Below, piece after piece: positions 22,866-35,672 of a stretch of 64,000 nucleotides of DNA. The notes beneath the pieces are model-generated. The model saw only the letters and a list, made by a program, of their open reading frames with translations, was not told where the DNA came from and did no database searches. The DNA comes from Erpobdella octoculata (taxonomy: Eukaryota; Annelida; Clitellata; Hirudinida; Erpobdellidae). A program made the position numbers and the translations under genes. Location of the stretch: positions 7,722,302 to 7,786,301 of the forward strand of contig OZ022241.1 in NCBI GenBank assembly GCA_963978895.1, given 5' to 3'. Every line of letters begins with the position of its first letter. Position 1 is the first letter of the stretch.

Positions 22866-23190
22866 ATATATATATATATGAATGTTTGTGGGTTAGTTTG
22901 TCTATTATAGAAACGGGAAAGCGACCCGGAACGGACAGCGAGCGGGAACGGAAAAGCAAGCGTGAGCGGGAATGGGAGAGCAAACGTGAGCGGGAAAGCG
23001 ACCGGGAGTGGTAAAGCGACCGGGAGCGGGAAAGCGACCGGGAGCGGGAAAGCGACCGGGAGCGGGAAAACGACCGAAAACGGGAAAGCGAACGGGAGTG
23101 GGAAAGCAGGTGGGAAAGGAAACGGGAGAGAAAGAGACAAACATTAGAAAAACCTCTAAAAAACCCGGGCAACGCCGGGTATCTCCGCTA
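22866..23190 (+). mobile_element. HLE-B Helitron-like element
   Basis: The plus-strand minisatellite (GGGAGCGGGAAAGCGACC) is followed by ACCTCTAAAAAACCCGGGCA, the hairpin and a terminal CTAG at 23187-23190. T and a TA array follow. Confidence 0.65.

Positions 23191-23260
<70 letters not shown>
23191..23260. repeat. (TA)n microsatellite
   Basis: About 70 bp of TA directly after an HLE-B CTAG. Confidence 0.9.
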
Positions 23261-23263
<3 letters not shown>

Positions 23264-23636
23264 CTCGCGCTCTCAATCGCTTTTCCGCTCCCGACCGCTT
23301 TTCCCGCTCCCGGCCGCTTTCCCGCTTCGGTTGCTTTCCTGATCCGGACGCTTTCCCGCTCTTGGTCGCTTTACTTTTCCCGCTCGCTATTTTGCTCTCA
23401 GTTGCTTTTTCGTTCCCTCTTGCTTTCCCATTCCCGTCTCCGCTCATTTTCTAATTGCCGTTTCCGCTCGCTCTCTCGCTCCGCTCATTTTTGACGGATT
23501 TCAATTTTTTTTCTCTATATTTGATTCCCCTTGACTCTCAAGGTTGTGTGAAAATCTTATTACGATCGGATGAATGGTGTAGCAATGCACAAAGGACATA
23601 CATACATACACACATTCATTTTATATATATATATAG
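23261..23636 (-). mobile_element. HLE-B 5' portion
   Basis: The minisatellite at 23265-23440 leads to the 5' block (CCGCTCATTTTTGACGG, TTGACTCTCAAGG, GCAATGCACAAAGGACAT) and a CATA tract, then a minus-strand 5' end TCTATATATATATA near 23636. The 3' end is lost. Confidence 0.6.
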
Positions 23637-23649
23637 ATATATATCGCTA

Positions 23650-23770
<121 letters not shown>

Positions 23771-23964
23771 GTGTGTTTAAATATATATCTATTTCTCATT
23801 ATACAGGCTGTGTTTATACAATTCATATATTTATCATATTCAGTTTTAGAAAAAAAACGCAAGGTCAAAAGCTCAATCATATAAAAATAGACTTTTTTTC
23901 CATTTTTCCCAATTAAAAAATACACATTTGTTTAAATTTTTTCCTCGTTCAAAAAACATTTAAA

Positions 23965-25641
23965 ATGCATGGTATAAGTTCTAAACAATGTTTGTCTCTT
24001 AAAATCTCATGCACTGATTTTATGTTATTTAATTTCAAAGACGTTTTACTTGACGAATCTACAGAAGACGATGTTCTCATTTTCAAAGTGAAAAACAACT
24101 TAAAATTAACTTTAAATACGTTTCAAGAAGTGCTAGCAAGAAGTCAAAAATTGGGATGGAAAATTCCAAATGATTATTTATTAGCTTGTTATATCAAACT
24201 AGAAAACTGTCACAACTTAATCTTAACTGACTTAGATGTTAATACAGTTTCCGAGTTACTCAAGAGCTTCATTGTAAAGAAAAAATCTTTTAATACAATT
24301 TCAATAACTTCTCCTGAAGTCAACGGGTCATCAGCACCTGCCGTATATCAGCCTCAGAGCTTGTATGATTTTTTTTGCATGAATTTTTCTACATCTGTGA
24401 ATTTAAAAGAACTAGATTTGAACGTCAAATGTAAGTCATTAAAAAATTTAAGCGATTTGTCAAGGTGGCTGTGTCCAAATCTCAGATGTCTTTCTTTGAA
24501 ATGTATTTTGAATCATGGCAAACGTATACATGATGATAATAAGGAAGATATCATAGATGTTCTCAAACTTGATTTTCCATGTGAACACCTTAAAATTCTG
24601 TCTATAACTCAATGTAAATTTACCTCTAGGCTTATGGAAAGGTTAATGACTTTCATCAACCTTACTAAGTTAGCTTTAACTAATTTCTTGGGCGGTGTTT
24701 TGGAAGATATAGTAAATGTGGTATCAAGTTTTTCTAAATTGACTTGCCTTGATTTAAGTCATAACAAAAACTGGAAACCTCTTAAATATTTGACAACGAT
24801 TTATAATATGGTGAACATGCTATCAAGTTTAATTCATTTTGACATGAATAATTCAGAAATAACTTTAGTGCAGCCTATTCAATGGTGTCATGCAAGAGAG
24901 TTTCAATTCATAGAGTTAGGTCCCAATGTAATTAAACCTGTTATTTGCAAAAGTTTGGTACCTAACGATAAAGCTGTTGATACACTGGTATCATTATTGA
25001 AATACAATATCTGTAGAAAAAATTCATACATGAATTGTTGCTTCGAAATAATTATCTTTATAAAGTATGAACAATGTCATGCAAAAATAAGAAACAATTT
25101 GCCTATCATTGTTGAATATTTGTACAGAGGACTTTACTACCATAGATTAGATTTTTTCAATAACGTATCTATATTAAATCACAACAATATTCCCAGAATG
25201 GTACTTTTTTGTTATGTGGAATTTTTCTGTAAGTTAATTCCATTTGGCTTGACCAAAAAAGAAATTCAAAATTTTATAAAAACAGTTATGCACAACACGA
25301 AAGATAAACGCTCCACACTTATCAATCTCATTTCTATACCATTACCAGATGCCTTTTGGAAAGAGTTGTTTAGGCTTTATAATGATTTGGTTTTTTTTGT
25401 AGTTTCTTCCGCGAAAGAAAGCATAGGGTTAAAAGCTAGTTATAATTGTAAACAAATGATAAAAGCATATGAAAAATATTATGAACTGACTGGAAATATT
25501 ATTCCGCATGCAGATTATATTGTAAAACTTATACACTCATTGATAGACCCAAGTGACATTATATTTAAAAAATTTCTTGAAAGGCACGAAGAATGGAGAA
25601 GAACCGCTGATATGCGCAAAGATAAAATAGCAGAAAATTAA
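23965..25641 (+). CDS. Leucine-rich-repeat protein, possibly ZYG-11/ZER-1-like
   Basis: An intact 558-codon single-exon ORF, unrelated to the surrounding repeats and of ordinary amino-acid composition. Leucine-rich repeats lie at about residues 140-290: VNLKELDLNV, CPNLRCLSLKC, CEHLKILSITQC, LTKLALTNF and LTCLDLSHN. The C-terminal half (330-558) is helical and armadillo-like in character. The order of LRRs then helical repeats resembles ZYG-11/ZER-1 substrate receptors of CUL2 ubiquitin ligases, but no VHL box could be confirmed, so this is a guess from layout. The ATG at 23965 follows A-rich sequence and is the first Met. AATAAA at 25664 is a likely polyadenylation signal. It may be a retrocopy, since no intron is seen. 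Confidence 0.7.
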   Translation: MHGISSKQCLSLKISCTDFMLFNFKDVLLDESTEDDVLIFKVKNNLKLTLNTFQEVLARSQKLGWKIPNDYLLACYIKLENCHNLILTDLDVNTVSELLKSFIVKKKSFNTISITSPEVNGSSAPAVYQPQSLYDFFCMNFSTSVNLKELDLNVKCKSLKNLSDLSRWLCPNLRCLSLKCILNHGKRIHDDNKEDIIDVLKLDFPCEHLKILSITQCKFTSRLMERLMTFINLTKLALTNFLGGVLEDIVNVVSSFSKLTCLDLSHNKNWKPLKYLTTIYNMVNMLSSLIHFDMNNSEITLVQPIQWCHAREFQFIELGPNVIKPVICKSLVPNDKAVDTLVSLLKYNICRKNSYMNCCFEIIIFIKYEQCHAKIRNNLPIIVEYLYRGLYYHRLDFFNNVSILNHNNIPRMVLFCYVEFFCKLIPFGLTKKEIQNFIKTVMHNTKDKRSTLINLISIPLPDAFWKELFRLYNDLVFFVVSSAKESIGLKASYNCKQMIKAYEKYYELTGNIIPHADYIVKLIHSLIDPSDIIFKKFLERHEEWRRTADMRKDKIAEN

Positions 25642-25815
25642 AAATTGGTTTGAACATTAGTCAAATAAATTGTATACCAGTGATAACCCGTTAAAAATAA
25701 CCAAGAGTTTTTAAGGTTTTTAATTATTTTCGTTGCTTATCTTTTTTGCTATTTCTCAATCTCGTTTTTTTCTTTAGTTCTTCCTTTCTCACCCTCACTC
25801 TCAACTTCAAATTGT

Positions 25816-25865
25816 TTTGATGATGATGATATTGATGATGATGGTGATGATGATGATAATAATGG

Positions 25866-25900
<35 letters not shown>

Positions 25901-26035
25901 TTGACGACGATGATGATGGTGATGGTGATGATGATAGTGAAGTGATTTCAGTGATGATGATGATGGAGTTGACGATGATGGTGATGGTGATGATGATACT
26001 GAAGTGATTTCAGTGATGATGATGATGGTGACACC
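25816..26035. repeat. GAT-rich microsatellite/minisatellite
   Basis: Imperfect GAT repeats contain two copies of a larger unit ending GAAGTGATTTCAGTGATGAT (25938 and 25998). A coding origin is possible but no gene can be shown. Confidence 0.7.
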
Positions 26036-26267
26036 AGTGTTGCTGACAAAGAACTTTCAGATTTTTTACCCTCCATTGAGTCGAGTATGAAAAGAAGATT
26101 CCTCCATCACTCCCCTTGTTCTTCTCTATCTTTTTTTTTCATCAACTTCCTCTGCAACAACGTCGTTTGCAACCGATTCCACTACTCGTGATTTCAGAAA
26201 GACATTGTCACCGAATACTTTATATATTGTATTCATTTCATCACAACGAGGGTTTCTTGTCCCCAAA

Positions 26268-26498
<231 letters not shown>

Positions 26499-26506
26499 TA
26501 CATATA

Positions 26507-28399
26507 TCTATATATATAAAAGAACATGTCCTGACTGACTGACTGACTGACAGATGACTGACTGATAATCAACGCCGAGCTCAAACGCCTCATCCTAGGA
26601 ACGTGAAATTTAGAACTTATATTACTTTTATAGCGTAAACATCCGCTAAGAAAGGATTTTTGAAAATTTTGCTCCTGAGGGGAAAAAACTGGAAAACAAA
26701 CTTTTTTCTAAAACAATGTATATCTCGAAAACCAAAAATGAGGAGATTTTGAAATTTGGTATATAGATTCTTTTTGAAAAATAAAAAGATACGTGTTTCA
26801 CCATTTTTTGAAAATTCGGTTTCCCGGACCTCAAATGTGGGTTGGAAAATTGGGTTATTTGGTTTTTAAAGTAGCTTCTACTCAAAAACTGTTACTGCTA
26901 CAGGAGTAAAAATTAGTATTTAGTTTCTACTCCAAAAATAATAAAACACGTGTTTTAGCATTTTTTGAAAATTTGGTTTCCAGGACTTTAAATGTGGGGT
27001 GGAAAATAGGGCTAATTGTCTTTTATAGTAACTGCCACTCAAAAACAGTAAATACCACAGATGTAAAAATTATTATTTAGTTTCTTTTCTAAAAATAAAG
27101 ATATACGTGCTTCACCATTTTTTACAAATTTGGTTTCCCGGACCTCAAATGTGGGTTGGAAAATTGGGTTATTTGGTTTTTAAAGTAGCTTCTACTCAAA
27201 AACTGTTACTGCTACAGGAGTAAAAATTAGTATTTAGTTTCTACTCCAAAAATAATGAAACACGTGTTTTAGCATTTTTTGAAAATTTGGTTTCCAGGAC
27301 TTTAAATGTGGGGTGGAATATAGGGCTAATTGTCTTTTATAGTAACTGCTACTCAAAAACAGTAAATACCACAGATGTAAAAATTATTATTTAGTTTCTT
27401 TTCTAAAAATAAAGATATACGTGCTTCACCATTTTTTACAAATTTGGTTTCCCGGACCTCAAATGTGGGTTGGAAAATTGGGTTATTTGGTTTTTAAAGT
27501 AGCTTCTACTCAAAAGCTGTTAATGTTACAAAAGTAAAAATTAGTATTTAGTTTCTACTCTAAAAATAATGATATACGGGTTTCACAATTTATTGAAAAT
27601 TTGGTTTCCAGGACTTCAAATGTGGGGTGGAAAATAGGGTTATTTGGTTTTTAAAGTAACTGCTACTCAACAACTGTAATTGCCACAGATGTAAAAATTA
27701 ATACTTAGTATCTACTCAAAAAAAAGATATACGTGTTTCATCATTTTTTGGGTTATTTGGTTTTTAAAGTAGCTGCTACTCAAAAACTGTTAATGCTACA
27801 GAAGTAAAAATTAGTATTTAGTTTCTACTCCAAAAATAATGAAATACGTGTTTTAGCATTTTTTGAAAATTTGGTTTCCAGGACCTCAAATGTGGGGTGG
27901 AAATAAGGGTTATTTGTGATTTCAAAATAACTGTTACTCACAAACTGTAAGTGCTACAAATGTAAAAATTAGTATTTTGAAGTTTTGTGCCGGTTAAAAG
28001 TAGCTAAGTCCAGTTTATCATCGGCCGGGCCAAGCCGTTATTTTAGAGTCTTCACACGGGCCAGGCCAAACCTTAAATCAAAGTGGGACGGGCCGAGGCT
28101 TTTCACTAAGTATATAGATATTTTAGTGATTTTAGGGTCTTCAGTTTGGCCGGGCCAAACCTGAGGTCAAGGTGGGACGGGCCGAAGTTTTTCATCAAGT
28201 ATATAGAACTTCTAGGCCTGTAAAAATGGGCCGGGCCTAATTCAGACGGGCTGTGCCGGGCCAGGAGTTTGGGTTTTTAAAACGGGCTGGACTAATTTGT
28301 CGACGGGCCGAGCCGAGACCTAAAAAAATGATCTCTACTATGGATGCACGGTTCAAACTCTCTAATTTCATGCGAGCGAAGCCGCTACGGGCACTGCTA

Positions 28400-28400
<1 letters not shown>
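26507..28400 (+). mobile_element. HLE-A Helitron-like element, full length
   Basis: The best complete copy. The 5' end is TCTATATATATAAAAGAACA with a GACT microsatellite (26529-26565) and an A before it. A unique 300-bp block (AACGCCGAGCTCAAACGCC) follows, then about seven ~157-bp tandem units at 26870-27975 with an alternating 314-bp higher order. The GGCCGGGCC-rich 3' block ends in GAAGCCGCTACGGGCACTG and CTAG (28397-28400), with T after. There is no coding capacity and no target duplication. Confidence 0.8.

Positions 28401-28447
<47 letters not shown>
28401..28447. repeat. (TA)n microsatellite
   Basis: TA array immediately after the HLE-A CTAG. Confidence 0.9.
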
Positions 28448-28451
<4 letters not shown>

Positions 28452-28792
28452 GCTGTGAATCAATTAAAATTTTTAATCGTTTAATCGCATACAATCAAAA
28501 ATTTTAATCGAGAGTTAATCGTGATTTTAACGCAGTATGTTTAGTTACAATTTCTGTTTCAAACACTCCCTCTCTCTCTGCCTCTCAAATAAATTTAAAA
28601 AAATTATTTTATTCGCCTCTTTATCAGCGTCAACGAGCTAAAACTTTTGAATCTAAAACAACCGTTACGCTCAATCTTGTAAATTGGACCTCTGGCGACT
28701 TATAAATAAACATCCGTATTGTTTAATTATTTTGGACCTCTGGCAATTTATACATAAACAGCTTGGTTAATTTGATTTGATTGATTTAAGCC
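28448..28792. repeat. hAT-like terminus and repeat E, left part
   Basis: TAGAGCTGTGAATCAATT at 28448 followed by repeated TTTAATCG motifs looks like one end of a hAT; the other end was not found. 28680-28792 belongs to repeat E, which continues after the hAT at 29903. Confidence 0.4.
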
Positions 28793-29902
28793 CAGTGATG
28801 GGTAGTAACAAATTACAAGTAACGGAATTACAGTAACAAATTACTTTTTTCAGTAACAAGTAACGTAACAGATTACTTTTCAAAATTGTAACAAAGTAAC
28901 AGTAACAAATTACTTTTTTAAAGTAACAGTAACGGATTTTTAAAAATTGTTACTTGTTACTTTTTATTTTCGAGCATTGGATCAAGCGTTAAGATGGCGC
29001 GAGTCTGGACCAATAGGAGCAAAGTGTGTCACTGGATCCATGGTCGCGTTTATTTTAACAACGCGCCATATCAGGGTAAGCAAACTTCCTTTTTATTATC
29101 GTTTACTCTTTCGGAAACGTTTGCGAGTTCACAGATCGTGTTTTGGGATCATGGAAGTTAATAAAGAGTTAAATTATGAAGAAACTGGTAATGAAATCGG
29201 ATGGGTGCATCAGCTCGATGATAACGATAGAAGAAATTACGCCCGCAATTAGTTATATGAGCAAGTGCTTGCTGTACAGCAGGTTGAAATGCAGGCTGAA
29301 CAACAAAATGGTTCAGCTGAGATGCCTCAGCCAGATGATGATTTTTTTATATTTGTCACAGATACATTTAAGCAAACTGATGAAACTGCGGAGGTGGATA
29401 TGTATCTGCGGAGGTGGATATGTATCTTAGCAGCGATACTTCTCGTGATATTGAATGATTACTCAAATTTCCATGTATCTTGAAATTGTTCAAAAGATAT
29501 AATACTTCTCTTCCATCAAGTGCTCCTGTTGAACGACTGTTTAGCTTGGCTGGTCAAATTTTGACTCCAAGAAGATATCGTTTGACTGATAGTCATTTTC
29601 AACGACAACTGCTGCTCAGAGCTAATAAAGCTTTTTGTAGCTCAATCAAAGATCTTCACCATTTGACTGGTGTTCTTATTTTAAAAACAAAAATCAAGTA
29701 TGGAGTTATGGGGTGTTGCATCTGTTTGTAAACAACTTTTTGTAAAGTAACAAAAATGTAATAAGTTACTTTCAAAACCAAAAAGTAACAGTAACAAATT
29801 ACTTTTGAAAAAATGTAACAAGTAACAGTAACAAATTACTTTTTCATCATGTAACAAGTAACAGTAACAAATTACAAAAGTAAAGTAACAAACCCAACAC
29901 TG
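28793..29902 (+). mobile_element. hAT element, internally deleted, with 8-bp TSD
   Basis: The duplication TTTAAGCC is at 28785-28792 and 29903-29910. The ends are CAGTGATGGGTAGTAAC and GTAACAAACCCAACACTG, with many subterminal GTAACA(G/A)TAAC motifs, likely transposase binding sites. The interior holds only short transposase remnants. It inserted into repeat E. Confidence 0.85.
29165..29731 (+). pseudogene. hAT transposase C-terminal remnant
   Basis: The block [20 protein letters not shown] followed by [15 protein letters not shown] (29510-29640) is the conserved hAT dimerisation domain. Upstream fragments (LYEQVLAVQQVEMQ, PQPDDDF) are in other frames. A 20-bp tandem duplication (GCGGAGGTGGATATGTATCT) lies at 29388-29427. 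The catalytic core is deleted, so the element could only move with a transposase in trans. Confidence 0.75.
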
Positions 29903-30250
29903 TTTAAGCCCTAATTCATGTCGGAAACATTCAATTCATGTATAGCATCCAGAATAAAGCTTTCTTGAAAGTTTTAGAGCTCTAGGTGGTCGAAAAGTGG
30001 GTGAATTTTTTAAGATTTTATCACCACAGACAAACAAACAGAGAAACGAGTGAAGTTAAATGAAAACATTTAATAAAAGCATTTAATAACAAAAAAAAGA
30101 TATTAATATTATATTTTGGTGCAAAATTTAGATTAGTTTTTGCACTTAAATCGTTTTTGTTTCATTTCTATATTTCATGAAAAATGACTTTTCCGTGAAA
30201 TATTTTTCACCCGTGAAAACAGCTGAGCGTGAAAAATGGCTGACTGTTAA
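29903..30250. repeat. Repeat E, right part
   Basis: 29909-30010 (TTTTAGAGCTCTAGGTGGTC, AGTGGGTGAATTTTT) matches the reverse complement of about 60770-60900. No coding sequence is seen. Confidence 0.55.
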
Positions 30251-30909
30251 GAACGACCCGCGATAAAAATATAATTGATAACCTAAAAGCGATATAATCT
30301 AAGAATCTGTTATAAATTTAAACCTAACTTCAGACACATAGCTCGGGTATATGTTCACAATCAATTTTAATCTTATCTTTTCGTCGAAGCTACTCAATGC
30401 CACGGTAACAACTATCAACATCACTATCATCACCATCATCACCACATCACTAAAATCTGTCACATCACTAAATACATTACCTGTCACATTACTGATTATA
30501 TTATCTGTTACATCGCCAATTACATTACTTTCAAGAGTGATATTCGGAGTCACAAGTTGTGACCGAAACTATAAAAAATAACTTATCAGAAATCTCAATA
30601 AACAAGAAAAAAACTAAAAAATCTCATTGTATAAAAACGTACACTCGACTTCTTTGCTAAGACGGCTAAGAGTCAATAGCTTAGCCGACCAACCGCCTAG
30701 CTAAGTAAAAAAACTGCTAACAAATAAACAAAATAACTACTAGTGTGATAATAAAAACAATTTGTTTTTCAAAATTTCTAGAAATCACTCACACGTCCAT
30801 TGCCTATTATTAACTTCAACTTTACATTGAAAAGTCAATCAATTTTAAAAATCCACAAAATTAGTTAAATTGAAAAAATAAATTAATTTAACAATTAATC
30901 AATTTCATG

Positions 30910-30913
<4 letters not shown>
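30251..30913. other. Unassigned AT-rich sequence with a weak internal repeat
   Basis: 30400-30545 holds an imperfect repeat of about 25-30 bp (CATCACTAAA, TACATTACCTGTCACATTAC). Whether it was ever coding is unclear. Nothing else is recognised. Confidence 0.3.

Positions 30914-30982
<69 letters not shown>
30914..30982. repeat. (TA)n microsatellite
   Basis: About 69 bp of TA beside the long inverted repeat. Confidence 0.9.
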
Positions 30983-30984
<2 letters not shown>

Positions 30985-31462
30985 TTGAGACACGCTCCAA
31001 GAAACACAACTCGCCATTTGGCAGAAACAACTTTTCGAGCCAAATTCTCGACCTTTCGGCACAAAACGAGAAAAGTAAACAAACAGAAAGAACCGAAATT
31101 ATCAAAGAATTAGCACACTAACAAAAGAAAAAACGAAAAAACACTCTACCTATCAAATCAAAAGAATATAAAATTTATACTATTGGAAATCAATTTTTGC
31201 GCTTTCGCTGTGTTATATTAGAAGAGACAAGAATTTCATCAGATACTGATAATTTCGGTTCTTTCTGTTTGTTTACTTTTCTCGTTTTACTTTTGACCCT
31301 GAGGATGGCTGACATAGCTGAAATGGTCCGTCGGTCTGACAATAAAAGTTTAATGGAAAAGTTTTTGGCTAATTGTAGTCTCGAACAGAGAGTTTTGTGC
31401 CGAAAGGTCGAGAATTTGGCTCGAAAAGTTGTTTCTGCCAAATGGCGAGTTGTGTCTCAAAG
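30983..31462. repeat. Long interrupted inverted repeat
   Basis: The left arm is 30983-31110. The right arm is 31246-31462 (GCCATTTGGCAGAAACAACT and its complement, then CTCGACCTTTCGGCAC). The right arm has ~107 extra bases (31290-31396) missing from the left arm, bounded by AAAA. (TA)n arrays flank both sides. The extra segment holds a hammerhead-like motif. ORFs on both strands here are mirror images of each other. Confidence 0.75.
31295..31336 (+). ncRNA. Hammerhead-ribozyme-like motif (tentative)
   Basis: GACC pairs with GGTC (31333-31336) as a possible stem I. CTGAGGA matches the CUGANGA core, GAAA follows at 31320-31323, and a tiny stem III leads to UC before GGTC. Stem II pairs only with a bulge. 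The layout resembles the minimal type I hammerheads known from Penelope-like elements; activity is inference. Confidence 0.25.
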
Positions 31463-31487
31463 ATAAATTGATTCCACAGTTTATTCG

Positions 31488-31490
<3 letters not shown>

Positions 31491-31561
<71 letters not shown>
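31491..31561. repeat. (TA)n microsatellite
   Basis: About 71 bp of TA after the right arm of the inverted repeat. Confidence 0.9.
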
Positions 31562-31565
<4 letters not shown>

Positions 31566-31758
31566 CTCGTGTCATAGTTTGAAATTGAACTTCTCCGAAA
31601 CGGCTCAACAGATTTTTATGAAATTTTTTGTGTACATTTGGTAAGTCTGATGAGAGGTGCTCAGCTATTTAAAATATTTTTTTTAAATTTTTAAAAAAGT
31701 TATTTTGGAAAAACCATGAGGTTCAATTATGTCCTTTTTATAGGAAAATGCAACAGAT

Positions 31759-31975
<217 letters not shown>

Positions 31976-32084
31976 AGTATGAATGTTTGCTAAGATTTAT
32001 TAATATGTTTTTAACTTATTTTGTCTCAATTTTAAATTATTTATTGTTCGGACTTGGAACTGTTTTTATTATGTTTGGTAAGCC

Positions 32085-33492
32085 TAGGGTTATTACAGTT
32101 TTGAAAAAAGATTCAGTTTCGGTTTCAGTTAAAGTAACTGAAACTTTACAAAGATTCAGTTTCAGTAAACTGAATCTTTAAAGATTCAGTTTCAGTTTCA
32201 GTTACAGTTTGATTCAGTTTTTTTTTCAGTTTTTTAGGTAAACTACTAAGAAGAAATTTACTATAAAAAACATTTTGCAACACAGACATGTTTAAAAAAT
32301 GTATTTAGTCTAAAAATTCCTACTTGAATTTATAAAAGACTTCAGCTTCCAGCTTGTCGTCACCCAAATTATGCCAACATCTGCTAAGAGCAAAGCCTGC
32401 ATGGGGTTGCGTAATTGTTCTACAAGTCAGAAGAGCTCTTTTTATTTTATTGATGTTTCGATCAAAATAATGGCAAGTTATTCCCATCCTTACCGATGAA
32501 TAACATGGCCGAGACCATCTGTTGTGATTGACACATACTTCGCTGAATTCAATGATAATTCAACAGATCTTTTTAATTCTTTTACTAATTCGGACACTTT
32601 TGTGGATATATCGTGTTGGTTCGGCAAGGTTAGTAAACGACCTTCCGACACAACTGCAAACATATTTTTAATAGAAGGTTCTTCGATCAAAAGAAATGGC
32701 GAACTGTTTGCAGCAAATGCTGAGGCGATAGCATGGACAGCCTTATTATAAGCATTGGAGCCTTTTTTAATGTCATTTTTGCGTTCTTTAACAACAAAAC
32801 AGTTTTCAATTGTTGCCTGGTTTTTCAAATATGAAAAGGGTCGTTTAATAGACTTTGTGTTTTTGATATCATAGCTATTTTTTTCCTCTAAATACTCTGC
32901 GTATTCTGTTTCATGCTTCTTCAAGTGAAACTCTAAATTTTTGAAATTTTTACCCTTCAAAATTACAGAACAAATATTGCACTTAATATCGGCTCCAACT
33001 CCTGTAAACCTTTTATGTACCGGGTTAGTATAGGTCTTGTTTTGTTGAATCTAGCTTTTTTCGTTGGAGGTCCTAAAGCAGATTCCGACTCATTTTGTTG
33101 AATAAACGATACTTCTTCCTCGGTAGATTCGTCCATAACAATGTTATTACTAACACAAGTATCTTCCATTCTGGTAATTCTAAAAACTTGAAAATCTTCG
33201 AAAAACAACGCAAGCAACAGAACACTAACACGAAACAAAAAGAAAGAACTATTCCTAACTTCGACGAGTTATCGTCCGTGCCATAGAATCAAAACATTTA
33301 ACCGCACACATAAAAATAATATAATAAAATGATAAAAAATATTCATTCTAAAAGAGTCAGTTATATTCAGTTTTCTCAATAGATTCAGTTTCAGTTACAG
33401 TTTTTAAAAAAGATTCAATTTCAGTTTCAGTTGAATTTACTGAATCTAAAAAGAATATTTAAGTTTTAGATTCAGTAACTGTAACAACCCTA
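32085..33492 (-). mobile_element. hAT element with 8-bp TSD
   Basis: The duplication GGTAAGCC is at 32077-32084 and 33493-33500. The ends are TAGGGTTATTACAGTTTT and ACTGTAACAACCCTA, and the subterminal regions repeat GATTCAGTTTCAGTTA on both sides. The transposase is N-terminal only. It splits a sequence carrying a hammerhead-like motif. Confidence 0.85.
32490..33238 (-). pseudogene. hAT transposase N-terminal part (BED finger)
   Basis: Minus-strand frames 33238-32963 and 32960-32490 read in series with a frameshift between them. The N-terminus is acidic. A BED finger follows around 33000-32900 (IKCNICSVIL, then FHLKKHE: C-x2-C and H-x3-H). A helical region leads to YVSITTDG, the usual context of the first catalytic Asp. 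The protein stops there, and the remainder including the dimerisation block is deleted. Non-autonomous. Confidence 0.7.
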
Positions 33493-33519
33493 GGTAAGCC
33501 TAGAAATTGTTTTGTAAAC

Positions 33520-33562
33520 AACCCTGAAGATGGCTGTCAAGGCCGAAACTGGCCAGTTGGTT
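33520..33562 (+). ncRNA. Hammerhead-ribozyme-like motif (tentative)
   Basis: AACC (33520-33523) pairs with GGTT (33559-33562). CTGAAGA is the CUGANGA core, GGC/GCC forms stem II with one unpaired U, and GAAA is followed by the palindrome ACTGGCCAGT as a short stem III. The order is that of a type I hammerhead and repeats the motif at 31295. Function is unproven. Confidence 0.3.
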
Positions 33563-33706
33563 TATAATAAAGCTTACAGTTTTTCATTTTGTAGTGATGT
33601 TTTAAACATTTAAAAAAAGTGTAAGCAGACTACTAAAAAGTTAGATTGGGTTAAATGGCCTGCGTATTTCAATAGAGCAAGTTTTTTCAAGTATCGAGCC
33701 AATTTA

Positions 33707-35486
<1,780 letters not shown>

Positions 35487-35551
<65 letters not shown>
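35487..35551. repeat. (TA)n microsatellite
   Basis: TA expansion on the 5' end of HLE-A, 120 bp upstream of the RING gene. Confidence 0.9.
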
Positions 35552-35554
<3 letters not shown>

Positions 35555-35672
35555 TGTTTTATAAACTATTTCTTATTTTGTAAGCATAGCAAATGAAACA
35601 TTATGCTTTGCCAATTATTAAAGCATATTTACTAAAAATATTTTTATAATTTTTTAGACAACATAAAAAAAG

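Noticed and set aside
31190..31466. Two mirror-image ORFs of 83 and 89 codons
   Set aside because: They arise from the long inverted repeat and lack family features.
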